Assembly (NCBI GenBank): GCA_026874595.1
Contig: CM049320.1
Span: 14,323,488 to 14,387,487, forward strand
Length of the DNA stretch: 64,000 nucleotides
Direction of reading: 5' to 3'
From: Sipunculus nudus
Lineage: Eukaryota > Annelida > Sipuncula > Golfingiida > Sipunculidae
The position numbers and the translations under genes were made by a program. Under the pieces are notes generated by a model. That model was not told where the DNA came from. It searched no databases and saw only the letters and a program-made list of their open reading frames with translations. Each line of letters starts with the position of its first letter. The stretch's first letter is position 1. Shown here piece by piece: positions 34,114 to 44,862 of the stretch.

Positions 34114-34900
34114 TCATGTGCTATTCTGTTATGCTAACATTACATCAGTTTTGGCCGAGTCAACACTCTTCGAGTCCGAGTGCAAGTCCGAATCAAAGCC
34201 ACTTTTGTCCGATTCCGTTATATAGGTCCGAGTAAAAGTTTGCTTCCTTCAAAACACCTTTGAACACAAGTCTGAGTCAATAATTTTATAATTTAAAACA
34301 CTTCACACTCGGAATTTGAGAACGTCATGTGTATTTATATCAAGTTTTGTTGATCTGAATATCAGGCCTTAAATGACAGGATTTTCTTTTACTGCTGGAC
34401 TCAGCCTGATTTCTCGAGTCCTGACCTTCGAGTCCGACTACAAGCCCGAGTCCAGGACACATGAGGCCCTGGCCCTGAAAAAGATGTCCCCGAGGCCTGC
34501 ATCCCTGAATATCCGGCACTGTAATAAGCACAAACATAAAATGTTTTTCTGTTGTAACTTAACGGATTTCGCGTGAAATAACAAAATGACCAGGTACCAG
34601 TTTTATGGTTCCATATTGCATCAGACACCGTAATAAGTACAATCATACGATGTTTATCTGTCGTGCCTGAACAGATTGTGCGTGAAATAATAACATGACC
34701 ATGTACAAGTTGTATGGTTCCATATTGCATCAGACACCGTAATAAGTACAATCATACGATGTTTATCTGTCGTGCCTGAACAGATTGTGAGTGAAATAAC
34801 AACATGACCATATACAAGTTGTATGGTTCCATATTGCATCTGACACCGTAATAAGTAAAATCATACGATGTTAATCAGTCGTGTGTAAGCAAGTTGTGAG

Positions 34901-34969
34901 TGATCAAGATGAACTATGCTTCGGTTTGACCTCTTACCTTTTAATTCACGGCTACGTTATTTTTGGTGA
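34901..34969 (+). mobile_element. gypsy LTR 3'-end fragment in array unit 3
   Basis: Reads tgatcaagatgaactatgct, then tcggtttgacctcttacc and ttcacggctacg, ending ttttggtg. This matches the 3' end of the LTR of the gypsy remnants at 29290 and 52194, plus the first bases of the primer-binding site (TTGGTG), in + orientation. Confidence 0.8.
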
Positions 34970-35079
34970 GTGAAATAACAACATGACCATGTACAAGTTG
35001 TATGGTTCCATATTGCATCTGACACCGTAATAAGTAAAATCATACGATGTTAATCAGTCGTGTGTAAGCAAGTTGTGAG

Positions 35080-35148
35080 TGATCAAGATGAACTATGCTT
35101 CGGTTTGACCTCTTACCTTTTAATTCACGGCTACGTTATTTTTGGTGA
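35080..35148 (+). mobile_element. gypsy LTR 3'-end fragment in array unit 4
   Basis: Apparently identical to 34901-34969 and in the same position in its unit, so it was copied when the 179 bp unit was duplicated. Confidence 0.8.
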
Positions 35149-35910
35149 GTGAAATAACAACATGACCATGTATAAGTTGTATGGTTCCATATTGCATCAG
35201 ACACCGTAATAAGTACAACCATACGATGTTTATCTGTCGTGCCTGAACAGATTGTGAGTGAAATAACTACATGACCATGTACAAGTTGTATGGTTCCATA
35301 TTGCATCAGACACCGTAATAAGTACAACCATACGATGTTTATCTGTCGTGCCTGAACAGATTGTGAGTGAAATAACTACATGACCATGTACAAGTTGAAT
35401 GGTTCCATATTGCATCAGACACCGTGCATCTTTCGTGCCTTGACTGATTGTGCATTGTTTTATAAACAATATCCATGAACATGCTCATTGTGCGTAATTA
35501 TTTTCTGCCATTTCCAACGCGCGGGTTATGTCAAACGAAATAAGATACAACATAGGAAGACTTTCTACATAATAAAAGTATTCTGTATGTCGAACTCAAA
35601 CACTAAATGTCTGTCGACCCCGACATGTGTTGCTATATATTTGAAAGTTCTTTTTTTTAGAAGCCAGTGTATGGCAATGAAGTCTGTTGTGTACTGTGAT
35701 TATTACATAATGGATACTCTGCATCATGAAAGGACATTGGATGCTAAATAAAGCGGTATTAACAGTATTTCACAACTTTTCTTATCTCTTGGATATGTAA
35801 CATTATTGTTTTAGGCAACGGGTTATGTATTATTAATATCACAGTAGGTATTAATAAATAAATATTTAAAAGACTTTCAGTTTTTTCGTTTTAGATGTTT
35901 TTTGTATGTG

Positions 35911-35915
<5 letters not shown>

Positions 35916-35955
<40 letters not shown>
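35916..35955. repeat. (TA)n tract
   Basis: TA run inside duplication L copy 2. Confidence 0.9.
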
Positions 35956-35957
<2 letters not shown>

Positions 35958-36609
35958 TTCTTCTTAATATATATATAGATATATCCTTCTTTTTTCCTTC
36001 TCTACTTTAAAGCTAATGTTTCTGTTCTTTCAGTTAAAGCAAAGGCCTCATTAAACCACAGTTGCCTCAAAAAGGGGGTGGAAGGATTGGGTATATATTC
36101 CCCCCCCCCCACACACACACACATACACACTCTACAGCGGTGGTCAGTGTTATCATCCCCCTGACAATCAGAGAAAATTTATTGGATATGAAATACATTA
36201 ATAATAAATATTATAGTTTGGTTCAGTTTGGTGAGTTTACTATGAAATATTAAATACCTATATTTATAAACCCGGTCTGTTATGAACATATACTAGAAAC
36301 CTAGTGCTTTGTTTAAAAATCCTTAAACGTATTTGTAATATTTTTTAAGTGTCACACAGACATATATATACACACAAATATATATATTTATATAATGGTT
36401 TACTACAATAAACACCTGGTAGACCGCTCTATAGTATGCTATCAGAGCTTTTCACAACATTTCAATCAGACAGTCTTACTTGATGAGTGCAACATGTCGA
36501 ACGAAACAACATAGTAGTAATGTTGTCTGACAACACTTGATTCCTCTATTTGTATAATTATATATATATATATGTTTATATTTATATATGTATGCATATA
36601 TATATATAT

Positions 36610-36755
36610 ATACAGTTGTAAGCTGTTGTTTTAAACGTGTTGTCCAGTTTATGTGATTCCTGTTGTTACTGCCCTTCGCCTTGGACCCCCCCCCCCAACA
36701 ATTTTCTTAAAGCCTAGAAATATCGCTCAGGCAGAGAGTATTTAATGTATGTCAA
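36610..36755 (+). repeat. third copy of the LTR-like repeat, partial
   Basis: Contains gtaagctgttgttttaaacg, then tgttactgcccttcgcctt, a poly-C tract and gaaatatcgctcaggcagag. It matches the middle of the repeats at 21990-22376 and 24230-24556. No internal retroelement sequence adjoins it, so it is a solo fragment. Confidence 0.55.
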
Positions 36756-36759
36756 TCCT

Positions 36760-37203
36760 CAGTTTGCACACATTTTTTGTGTATCTGATGGAGAGATTCT
36801 GCACACATTTAAAGTGTGATAGAAGTTGTTCTTTACCGATAAGATAATTTTGGCCAACGTGCACTCAGGGACAATCCGATCACACAAACATGCTGTAAAA
36901 CAAGTCTATATAAATCTGAAGTGATTAACAGCCTTTATTACAAGAATGACTGAATTAAAGTTATTTATTGGCTTTATTGGTTTTTCAACAAGATCAATTT
37001 ATAAATCAGACAGTAAAACGAAAAAAGTACAATGACTAAAATAGTTCAGTTGAATGAAGGCTTCATCAAAGGTATTCAGGTACAAATAAGCAAAGAAGAG
37101 CAACAAGTAAAATACATTAAATTTTAATTTCTGGCAAATTTTAATTTTTACAAAAAAAATTAAATCTTAGGTATTTGATTATTAAGTTAATATCATAATA
37201 GTA

Positions 37204-37239
<36 letters not shown>

Positions 37240-37287
37240 TTATGCTTTCTGTGAAAACAATATTATGTAACATCTAACAATACCATG

Positions 37288-37329
<42 letters not shown>

Positions 37330-37744
37330 CTCCATCATGAACTGTTTATGCTTTCTGTAATAACAACAATTTTATCTAATATCTTACAATACCTCCTGAT
37401 ATGGTTTTAAAACTGACCGTTACAAAACTTAGATAACATTACCAAGATTTAAAAAACAATAGGTCACCATGGTATATGTAGAATGAGGTTAAATGTTCCA
37501 AGAAATAAGCCCATTGACCGTATATTTGGAGAAATAGTAATTAAATTGCGACATTGTATATAATTTGAGGCCAAGGTACAAACATGAACATTTGAGGTAG
37601 TTTAGTTGCAGCGACCCCTGGTGGCTGTATCCTGAAAAAATTATATGCCAAGTCGAGATTCTCACGCTATTACGTTGGCCTCTAGGGCATCGTTTTGGGA
37701 CTATCGCAACGAGCAACTAGTTAGTCCTGCTCCATTTCAGTTTC
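36760..37744. other. no gene recognised; two (TA)n tracts
   Basis: AT-rich flank just beyond the 3' end of the minus-strand CIDE-N gene. TA runs lie at 37206-37239 and 37295-37327 within a roughly 100 bp direct repeat (tatgctttctgt, then aacaataattt-like text). The gene's polyadenylation signal could be here, but I cannot single one out. Confidence 0.5.
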
Positions 37745-38097
37745 TCATGACTGTGGCTCAGTCCGTCTAATTTCAGTGTCCACAAACAGCTCGTAGTTCT
37801 TCAGTAAAAACTTGTACCCTTGGGTTGTAGGCAAGGAATATGGCTCTCCCCAGACTGCTGTTTGTAGGAATCCTAAGGCCATACAATACCCGTCAGGATA
37901 TGCCAGGTCAAACGTGTAGTACACGCTGACCAGCTGCACGACGACCTCCTCAAGACTGGTGGTATCACAGACAATGGTTCAGTATCCGCCGAAATGAAAA
38001 CTCCAGCAACCTCCCCATTTCTTAAAAAGCATATTACCCTTGGCGAGGATCCAGGAGTCTTTTCCAGATTCATCTTTAAATCCGAATCTGATACATC
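37745..38097 (-). CDS. CIDE-N gene exon 6, frameshifted
   Basis: Acceptor ctctactttcag before 38097; stop TGA at 37747-37745. The phase-0 frame reads DVSDSDLKMNLEKTPGSSPR, VICFLRNGEVAGVFISADTE and PLSVIPPV, then a one-base shift near 37954-37960 is needed to reach LEEVVVQLVSVYYTFDLAYP and LPTTQGYKFLLKNYELF. The exon is 353 nt, one base short of a whole number of codons. Confidence 0.7.
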
Positions 38098-38483
38098 CTG
38101 AAAGTAGAGAAATTCAAAGTGGCCCATTAGATACATTTGTTTCAAAGTATTCAGAGAGCACTAATCATTATAAATATAGGGATTCATTTGCTAACACTAC
38201 AGTCAGTCATTAATGATGTTTTTTTTTATTAAGATAAACAGTTTCAATTATTAACTATTGCCATTTTAAAATTCACATTTGCCTTTTGAAGAGAATTGAC
38301 AATACCAAGTCTCTAAACGTTATTGAATAATATAAAAAGAATATGAAGGAAATGTTAAAACGATATTTTGCTTACTAACAGGATATAATTACCCTTTTCT
38401 CTATTACAGTAAAATTACTTCACAATTATTCATTTTAAAACAAAAAGAAGCGCTTATATTTTTTAGATAGTGCCACTTCTTAC

Positions 38484-38579
38484 CTCATAAACATCAAACA
38501 AGGGCTCTGACTTGTACTTTCCCTAGGTTGCTCTCACTCGCTTTTGCAGGAACTGCAGTGCCCGTACTGGGGTTGGAGC
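38484..38579 (-). CDS. CIDE-N gene exon 5, with in-frame TAG
   Basis: Acceptor attttttgcag before 38579, donor GTAAGA after 38484. The exon is 96 nt, phase 0-0. It reads APTPVRALQFLQKRVRAT, then TAG (38524-38526), then GKYKSEPLFDVYE. If the stop is real, the protein ends near residue 361. Using the cag-less tag itself as an acceptor would skip it, but that site has no pyrimidine tract. Confidence 0.65.
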
Positions 38580-38998
38580 CTGCAAAAAATGAAGTTCGAT
38601 TGAGCAATTCAATAAAATGTGAAGCATTATTTAAAATGATATTCAGTAAAGAATCTGAAAGCTTCCAAGTGCCATTAGCATATATATTGCGGAATACTCC
38701 TAATTGTACATGTAACGAAAATTTTTTTTCTCTCAAAATAAAGAAACATAATTTATCAACATATATTTTAGTTGCAAAAAATAAATGTCTCTGCCATGGA
38801 TGGGTCGTTTCCATCATTCCTGTCTGTGTGTGTTTGTAAAACTTTCTCCTTTGCTTTATTACCAAATAAATTATTAAATGTATAAACCAGGAGCCTCAAA
38901 CCATCCTGGAGATTATTAACCTACATCCGTAAAATAGGGTTGAGTGAAATCAAATCCTATTTTGTACTTAACGAGTGATCAAATATGGAGATTCTAAC

Positions 38999-39103
38999 CT
39001 TTGCTTCCCTTTGAAGGAGTGTTATTAGATGCTTGCTATTTGTGGTCATCTCTGTCACCTTATCAGGCCCGTATACAGTGGTTAGGCTAACTTCATGTAC
39101 CAC
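38999..39103 (-). CDS. CIDE-N gene exon 4
   Basis: Acceptor attcctttgcag before 39103, donor GTTAGA after 38999. The exon is 105 nt, phase 0-0, fully open: VVHEVSLTTVYGPDKVTEMT, then HLITLLQREAK. Confidence 0.75.
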
Positions 39104-39479
39104 CTGCAAAGGAATTTTACACGAATTGTTAATATCTTTTCGTAAAATCCAATATTTAAAATTACATTTGTATCAGCTGAATTCCATCTGATTAACGTTA
39201 TTTCTTCGTATAAATTACAGTTATATATGATGCAAACCTCTGTTTATTTTAGGATAGAAATTTAACTATCTTTAACTAAATACATCTTCAATATATGATT
39301 TGAAAATATAAAATAATACACAGCACAAATGAATAATATATATACATTACATGAACTGAAAGATAAACAATCATTTAAAGCTCAAATGAAACGATTTGGC
39401 CAAAAATCACAAAAAGTGGCTATTCCAGTAGTATATATCTTAAATTAACATTTGATACATGAATTCCGACATTATTTTT

Positions 39480-41900
39480 TAGAAAACTAATGATAAAACC
39501 AAAATATATTGGAGAGATCACGCTGTTCACGGAATCTGCCGAGCTCAGTGCTGCAGCACGCAGCAGCTGGGCTGACGTCATAGCAGACAAACACGGTCAC
39601 TCAGTCAGGTGTGCGGGCGCTGGTCACTGTTCAAGTGTCAGCGGCAGAAGCTCTGGTCCGGTCCCTGAAATGGCTAGCTTTCTTGTGGATTAGGACGAAT
39701 AAAGCAAGGTTCGAAATAAGCGGTATCGCATCGCAATTTACGACGCAAAATGGACCCATTTTCTTTAACTGTTGTTGTGTCTGCGAATCAAATTAATGCA
39801 TGTCTTGCCTTTTTCGGAGAGCGATTTTTTGGAACACCAATTGATGCGTGATGAATTCAACCGAAACAATATTACACATTATTAAAGCAAGCATAAGACC
39901 GCGGCATTCGGGCTTCAGTGAACAATGTATAAACTGACAGGTGCTTGCTGCACAAGTTTCCAGGAAAAGCTAATCATTATTGACACTGTGACACCTGATC
40001 CACAAGCCTATTGGCTGACATTGCATCGACGTCATTTGACCCATGCGTTCATTGGTTGACCTCGACCTTATTTGAATAAACGTCATCTGACCTCTGACCC
40101 CGCTGGTCGTTGTGTTTTTGCACTGACAAAAAAGTTCCGGCTTAGTTGGACTGCACAGGACATGAAAGCTTTCACCAATGTCAGTCAGAAAGCGTAATAT
40201 TTGTAATCATTATAGCAAAGTAAATTATCCACACTCAATAAACGGTCCGTATGCACTTTCATTGTGCCCATTTTTAACGTTTCATTCAAATCAAAACCAG
40301 GTCTATAAACAATGTGCCGTCGATGTAAATCTTTTATATCGTCAGTGACAATACAACATTACATGTCTATCAAATTCCAGATAACGATTTTCATCGAGAA
40401 AATGCGGTGAAAAAATAAAAACAAATAATGTGTTATTTTGTCTTATACTCCTATTATCTGGTCCGCTTTTCCGGGTATTTCGTCCTGTTACATGGGCATG
40501 ACATGCTCACATATAGGCATACCCGCCCGTGGTACCGAGACGTGGTATTGCCATAAAAAGTCCCGCACACTTATCAGGAAAAAAACGTGTTTATGTTTTG
40601 AATTATATTTGGAAAGTTATCCGTTATATTATAAAAAATATAAAAACAGCCCATTTGAATAAACCTCTAAAATGAACTTGTCATGTTTCTGTATACGCTC
40701 TTTACACAGCGCTTTACCTATAGGGCTACTTCCTATATCGTAAGGCGCTGTTTGTTATGACCTCGTATCCTGAATTGCAACACCAGAGGGGAGCACTGTA
40801 TTTTTGTCCAATCAGATGAGACCTTGTGCTGGAAGACAAAGCCAAGCGAAGAATACACGGAGCCAATCATATTCATTTCTTTTTGAGTGACAGCTCATCC
40901 TCCAGCGTAACCGTCTGAACAGGCCACAGGCTCAGAGAGAATTGCCCCTGACGTGGTTTGCTTAGGGCCTTTTGCACATAGGATGATCGGCCGGTGAGCT
41001 GTAATTCAAACGAAACGTAACAACAAAGGCTGCGTGCACACCTCGCTGGCTGGTTTCAGTTCTGCAGACAACAGATACATGGCTACACTAACACAGTCAT
41101 AATGTCATAATCGAATCGGTCGATGATGCGAGAATGCAGAGGGAGCAATTTAAATTCGACCGGAAACTCATCAAGCGGCGCTTGAAGCGCGGCAATGGGC
41201 GGAGCCAGGATGCCTGTCGAGTGTTTGTTTATTGGCATCTGATTGGCTGCTTGTCACATCGTACGCACGTTTATTTCAGTAGACAACAAACCGCCATCTG
41301 GTGTTTAAATATATCATAAACGGTCAAAGCTGGCAGCGTGAAAATCAGTTGCTTCTTTAGAAGCGCAAGATTTCCGCTGCCTCGGGAGCGTAGTTTCTGT
41401 AAAGCAGACTGAGTGACACATTGTTATAGGGTGTACATAATATCGATGTCAGCCGCACACCGTGTTGTTAAACGATCTTCCTAACTGTCTTCTCAGGACA
41501 TCTATATAGACTTTAACTCTTTGGGTGGAAAATGCAAACATTTATAAAAGAAATACGATGAAAATATAGTATTCAGTGAACAGGTATGTCTTAAGGTATC
41601 AAGAACCGCATGTTTTTCCAGGACAAGAACAGAGACAGTCGGGCGTGCCACGCGTGTCTACACAGTGAGTGAACGGGGTTGCTGCAGCCAGGCACTGAGC
41701 TGTTTGTCTGCTTTGCGTCACAGGTCATCAAGACGACGGGGCCAGCCGAATGGCCATTTGAATGCAACGGTCACTTCTTGACAGTACAACACCTCAAAAT
41801 ATTCATAATTAAAAGAATATTTTTAACAACTATTCAAACGTTTAGGGGTAATATTACATTGCTAATCCAATTATGTGTTAGGTGAAATCGTTTCATTTGA
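39480..41900. other. GC-richer stretch in CIDE-N intron 3 with CCAAT-type boxes
   Basis: Most of intron 3 (41946-39104). Islands near 39540-39680 and 40740-41460 are CpG-richer than the flanks. CCAAT-type boxes occur as tattggctgac (~40006), cattggttgacc (~40051), gtccaatcag (~40808), agccaatcat (~40863) and ctgattggctg (~41230), with a CRE-like tgacgtcata near 39574. It may be an internal promoter. No exon is convincing on either strand. Confidence 0.3.
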
Positions 41901-41946
41901 GCTTTAATGTCATATACAAAATAAACATAGAAATTTTGAAACTTAC

Positions 41947-42299
41947 ATTTTTGGCAAGTTGCAGGCACGGGTAAACTTCCAGTATAGGGGTCGGCTGCCC
42001 GCCAGGATGAGAATTCAGGAGTTCCACTCTGTGTCGCTTCGTGAACTTCATGAGTCGCTGTACTTGTGATGGGTTTCTTTTGCCAACAGGCTTCCCCCAC
42101 TCTCGCTGTAGCGCTGCCAGGTGAAGTGCGACATCCTCGGTGCCTTCCTCCTCATCCATCTGCTGCCGGGCCTGTTGGCAAAACACTGGCTGTTGGGGCA
42201 CTTTCTCGTTGCCTGTCACCACTGTCCCACCATGTGACTTCCTCTTGATGTCCATCCTCATCTGCGGATTTTGATCGCCAATGACCTGAAGAATGCTGA
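41947..42299 (-). CDS. CIDE-N gene exon 3
   Basis: Acceptor tttcaag before 42299, donor GTAAGT after 41947. The exon is 353 nt, phase 1 in and 0 out. It encodes ILQVIGDQNPQMRMDIKRKS, then an acidic patch DEEEGTED and LHLAALQREWGKPVG, VQRLMKFTKRHRVELL, LEVYPCLQLAKN. Confidence 0.75.
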
Positions 42300-42649
42300 C
42301 TTGAAACGTGATAAAAAATTATTTAAATTTGGGGAAAATATAAACCTTATTATATGCATCCAAAATTACAACTGAATAATTGAAATGTATATCATTAAAT
42401 CTCTCAGGAATGAAAGTTGACTTATAGCTGCCAATAGCTTACACTTACGAGCTCCATATCTGTGTAAAACTTAGATTCATTTTATGCATATTCCTTTATA
42501 TTTATTTGCGACATAAGACTAACAACTGCAAAATTAATATCGAGAATAAACGTTTTACATAGGAATACCCACAAATATAATCAAAATACTTGAAAATAAG
42601 ATTTATCTTGTATAATATGATTCCCTGATGAGAAATCTAATCATGGCCA

Positions 42650-42652
<3 letters not shown>

Positions 42653-42727
<75 letters not shown>
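42653..42727. repeat. (TA)n tract
   Basis: About 37 TA units in CIDE-N intron 2. Confidence 0.95.
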
Positions 42728-42730
<3 letters not shown>

Positions 42731-42764
42731 AACGAAGTAATAATAAATGTTACAGAAGACGTAC

Positions 42765-43133
42765 CCATGGCTTTTTTCCAGGTAGTCTTGCCTGCACCTG
42801 TAGGCATTACATCTGATGTCTCATTATCGGTCTGAGGGGTTGATGGTGTACAAGAGGTTCCGGCCTTTGGGGTTTCATCATGCGGTGTCGACAGACCATT
42901 GACAGTCGTTGGCGTTGATGCCGTTTCATTGTTTGGGACGGATGGGGTCAGAAGAGCTGGAGGTGAACATGTACCTGATGGTGCTGATGGTGGGCACCAC
43001 TGCTCTCCAGGAACAAGCAGCATGAATACTTGTCCCCTCTGAAAAACCTCCAGTGGGGTGTCTTCTTCTCCGTCACACCCATCCTCCTCTAGGACAACCC
43101 GATCCACTCCACTGAGGTTTAGCTTTGTCTGAC
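42765..43133 (-). CDS. CIDE-N gene exon 2
   Basis: Acceptor ttttaag before 43133, donor GTACGT after 42765. The exon is 369 nt, phase 1-1. It carries the second half of the CIDE-N-like domain (GVDRVVLEEDG, then GQVFMLLVPGEQW) and a linker rich in Pro, Ser and Thr. The next intron contains the (TA)n tract at 42653-42727. Confidence 0.75.
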
Positions 43134-43645
43134 CTTAAAAATGAAATTAACATTTCAAAGATATGAACAAAATGGAAATTGAGTTTAATTACAGTCTTTC
43201 TTTACTTCTACATCAATTTTCATTAAAAAAACCTATGTTCACACTTCAAGACTGCCTAATATTAAAACCGCTCAGGTCATTATTATGTATTTCTTTAAAA
43301 GTTATGGGTCCAAACATAATGTACTCTGTAAAAAAATTTGGAAAGATATTTTATCACTAAATACAATATATTTTAGTGCTAGGGACTAATTTTTTCAGAA
43401 ATATAATCTTTATTAATAAAAAATTTAATTGTATACCCAAAATCAGATCAGAATCTTTAAAAAAAATATATTAATAGCAAAAATCTGTTAATCTGTAAAA
43501 TTCTTAAATTTGAAAATAAAAGCTTAAAAAATAAATTAGTTATTGAAGTTTTAATGTATTTGCATTTTCTAGCTTCATGACATATATCATTCGTTTAGAT
43601 ATTAGACAGTCTTGAATGGAATATCAAGAAATGAATAATATCTCA

Positions 43646-43815
43646 AAGGAACGATGGCCTAGTGGCCAAATCAGTTAGGAGAATTAGGGGACATCTAACT
43701 GTATGCCGAATTTTGGAATCGTAGGTTTCAAAACATGCCCTGTTAACGGACGACGGACAATAGACCACGACTATAGCTCAGATGACTTGTAATCAGCTGA
43801 GCTAAAAACTGTAAA
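43646..43815 (+). mobile_element. degenerate tRNA-derived SINE-like repeat
   Basis: A-box-like gatggcctagtggccaaatc (near 43653) and B-box-like gtaggtttcaaaac (near 43723), then ggacgacggacaatagacca, and the imperfect hairpin atagctcagatga ... cagctgagctaaaaac. The last phrase is like a dispersed repeat I associate with molluscs and other marine invertebrates. Located in CIDE-N intron 1. Confidence 0.45.
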
Positions 43816-43974
43816 CAACTCCAAGTCATATTTTTAATTTTATTATAACCCTTCTTCTCTTTCTAAATAGTGTGATAGTGATATTTACCCCAACCTCGTG
43901 TATTGACGCTCCTCAATAGATATAATTGTTATAATTTGGTCAAATTTTAAAAAAAGGAATGCGAAAAGACTTAC

Positions 43975-44062
43975 CTGTCCTTTTAAGATCAGCAATGCTG
44001 TGTTCTTGATGCACAATTTTCCTAGAAGTCCGACCGTTGTCGCACACCTTGTAAAAGACCAT
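43975..44062 (-). CDS. CIDE-N gene exon 1
   Basis: ATG at 44062 encodes MVFYKVCDNGRTSRKIVHQE and nine more codons plus one base. The donor is cag/GTAAGT, a perfect consensus. This frame is preferred over the longer overlapping one (MKTSFILIYF...) because only it joins exon 2 in frame. Confidence 0.7.
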
Positions 44063-44153
44063 CTTTTCTCTTTGCATGAAAAGTAAATAAGAATGAATGA
44101 TGTTTTCATCCCACATTAATTATGTTGAACATTGCTTGTTTATGAATGCCTTA

Positions 44154-44155
<2 letters not shown>

Positions 44156-44202
<47 letters not shown>
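44156..44202. repeat. (TA)n tract
   Basis: TA run about 95 bp upstream of the CIDE-N start codon. Confidence 0.95.
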
Positions 44203-44205
<3 letters not shown>

Positions 44206-44862
44206 CAGAAGGAGAATCAATATGTAGATATTTTAATGTAATTTGTTAAAAATATATACTCTCTACTTGTGTCAGCACTAAATGATGCCTCATGTTCATT
44301 TTGCATACAGTCTTTATGGGATGTTAAGCTTAATTTCTCGTGTGCTATTATGTAAAGTGCAAATTTCCTCAATAAACAGAACTAAAAATAGTTAGTGAGT
44401 GACAAGTTATGCTCATGAAAACCAGATGCATATTAAATGTAATCAATGAACTAGTATATGCCCTCCACATTTGAAAGAATACTATATGAACCCCCCCCCC
44501 CCCCCCCCCACACACACACATTTCCCTACATCAAAGTCAGAGTATGTGTATAGATTAAAGGGATCATAGTTTGGCCCATGTATTGGTAAACAGGTATGGG
44601 CCAGTTGAACTTCAGCTCTTCAAACTTCAATATATCCATATCAGTATCTTTATTCATATTTGGATGAGCCATTATATGATCGTCCAAAGGTCCAGTACTC
44701 ATTAAATCAATAATAATTTTTTTTAAGTTTATGTACAATTATGTCATGTACTATCGCAAATACCGGCTACTCGTGTTCATCAAACACTAACACTATAGCA
44801 CAACCTGGGCGATACTCTAACCCATGTATAGTTGCCTTCTTTGTTGTGTAGATCTGTGTGAA
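44203..44862. other. no gene recognised
   Basis: Between the CIDE-N promoter side and the transposase remnant. It holds a poly-C tract followed by (CA)n near 44490-44520. Confidence 0.4.

Larger units (their letters stand above)
34513..35425. repeat. 109 bp tandem array with 179 bp chimeric units
   Basis: The marker cagacaccg (or ctgacaccg) starts at 34622, 34731, 34840, 35019, 35198, 35307 and 35416, giving spacings of 109, 109, 179, 179, 109 and 109. The two 179 bp units differ by a 70 bp insert that is a piece of the gypsy LTR. The orthologous place in duplication L copy 1 has only about two diverged units, so the array grew after that duplication. Confidence 0.92.
33780..36560 (+). repeat. 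segmental duplication L, copy 2
   Basis: Second copy of 17890-20110. Same opening (poly-G then cttatgcaccaatgaa), a disabled lectin exon, the gagtccgagt-type stretch at 34150-34490, a greatly expanded 109 bp array, and the same closing block (tcaatcagacagtcttact, ttgattcctctatttgtata). It lies immediately right of duplication G copy 1. It includes a poly-C/(CA)n stretch near 36100. Confidence 0.85.
37745..44062 (-). pseudogene. CIDE-N domain protein gene, six exons, two lesions
   Basis: Six minus-strand exons: 44062-43975, 43133-42765, 42299-41947, 39103-38999, 38579-38484, 38097-37745. All introns are GT-AG and phases agree throughout (1, 1, 0, 0, 0). Product about 454 aa. The N-terminus resembles a CIDE-N/ubiquitin-like fold: TSRKIVHQEHSIADL, RVVLEEDG, VFMLLVPGEQW. 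A Ser/Thr/Pro-rich linker follows, then a helical region (VQRLMKFTKRHRVELL, LEVYPCLQLA) and a C-terminal block LEEVVVQLVSVYYTFDLAYP that I associate with uncharacterised fish and invertebrate CIDE-N proteins. Two lesions: an in-frame TAG at 38524-38526 and a one-base frameshift near 37954-37960. It may be a young pseudogene, an allele, or sequence error. CIDE-N domains mediate pairing in DNA-fragmentation and lipid-droplet proteins; the role here is unknown. Confidence 0.7.

Noticed and set aside
34340-35469. Minus-strand frames with repeated MQYGTIQLVHGHVVIS-type text
   Set aside because: Translation of the 109 bp array; 109 is not a multiple of three and no start or domain is conserved.
37873-38145. 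Alternative reading of CIDE-N exon 6 in a second frame with one TGA (recoding)
   Set aside because: That frame is not compatible with the phase of exon 5, whereas the phase-0 frame plus one missing base is.
38528-38839. 103-codon + strand frame opposite CIDE-N exon 5
   Set aside because: Shadow of the exon and its intron; it has no splice sites or domain of its own.
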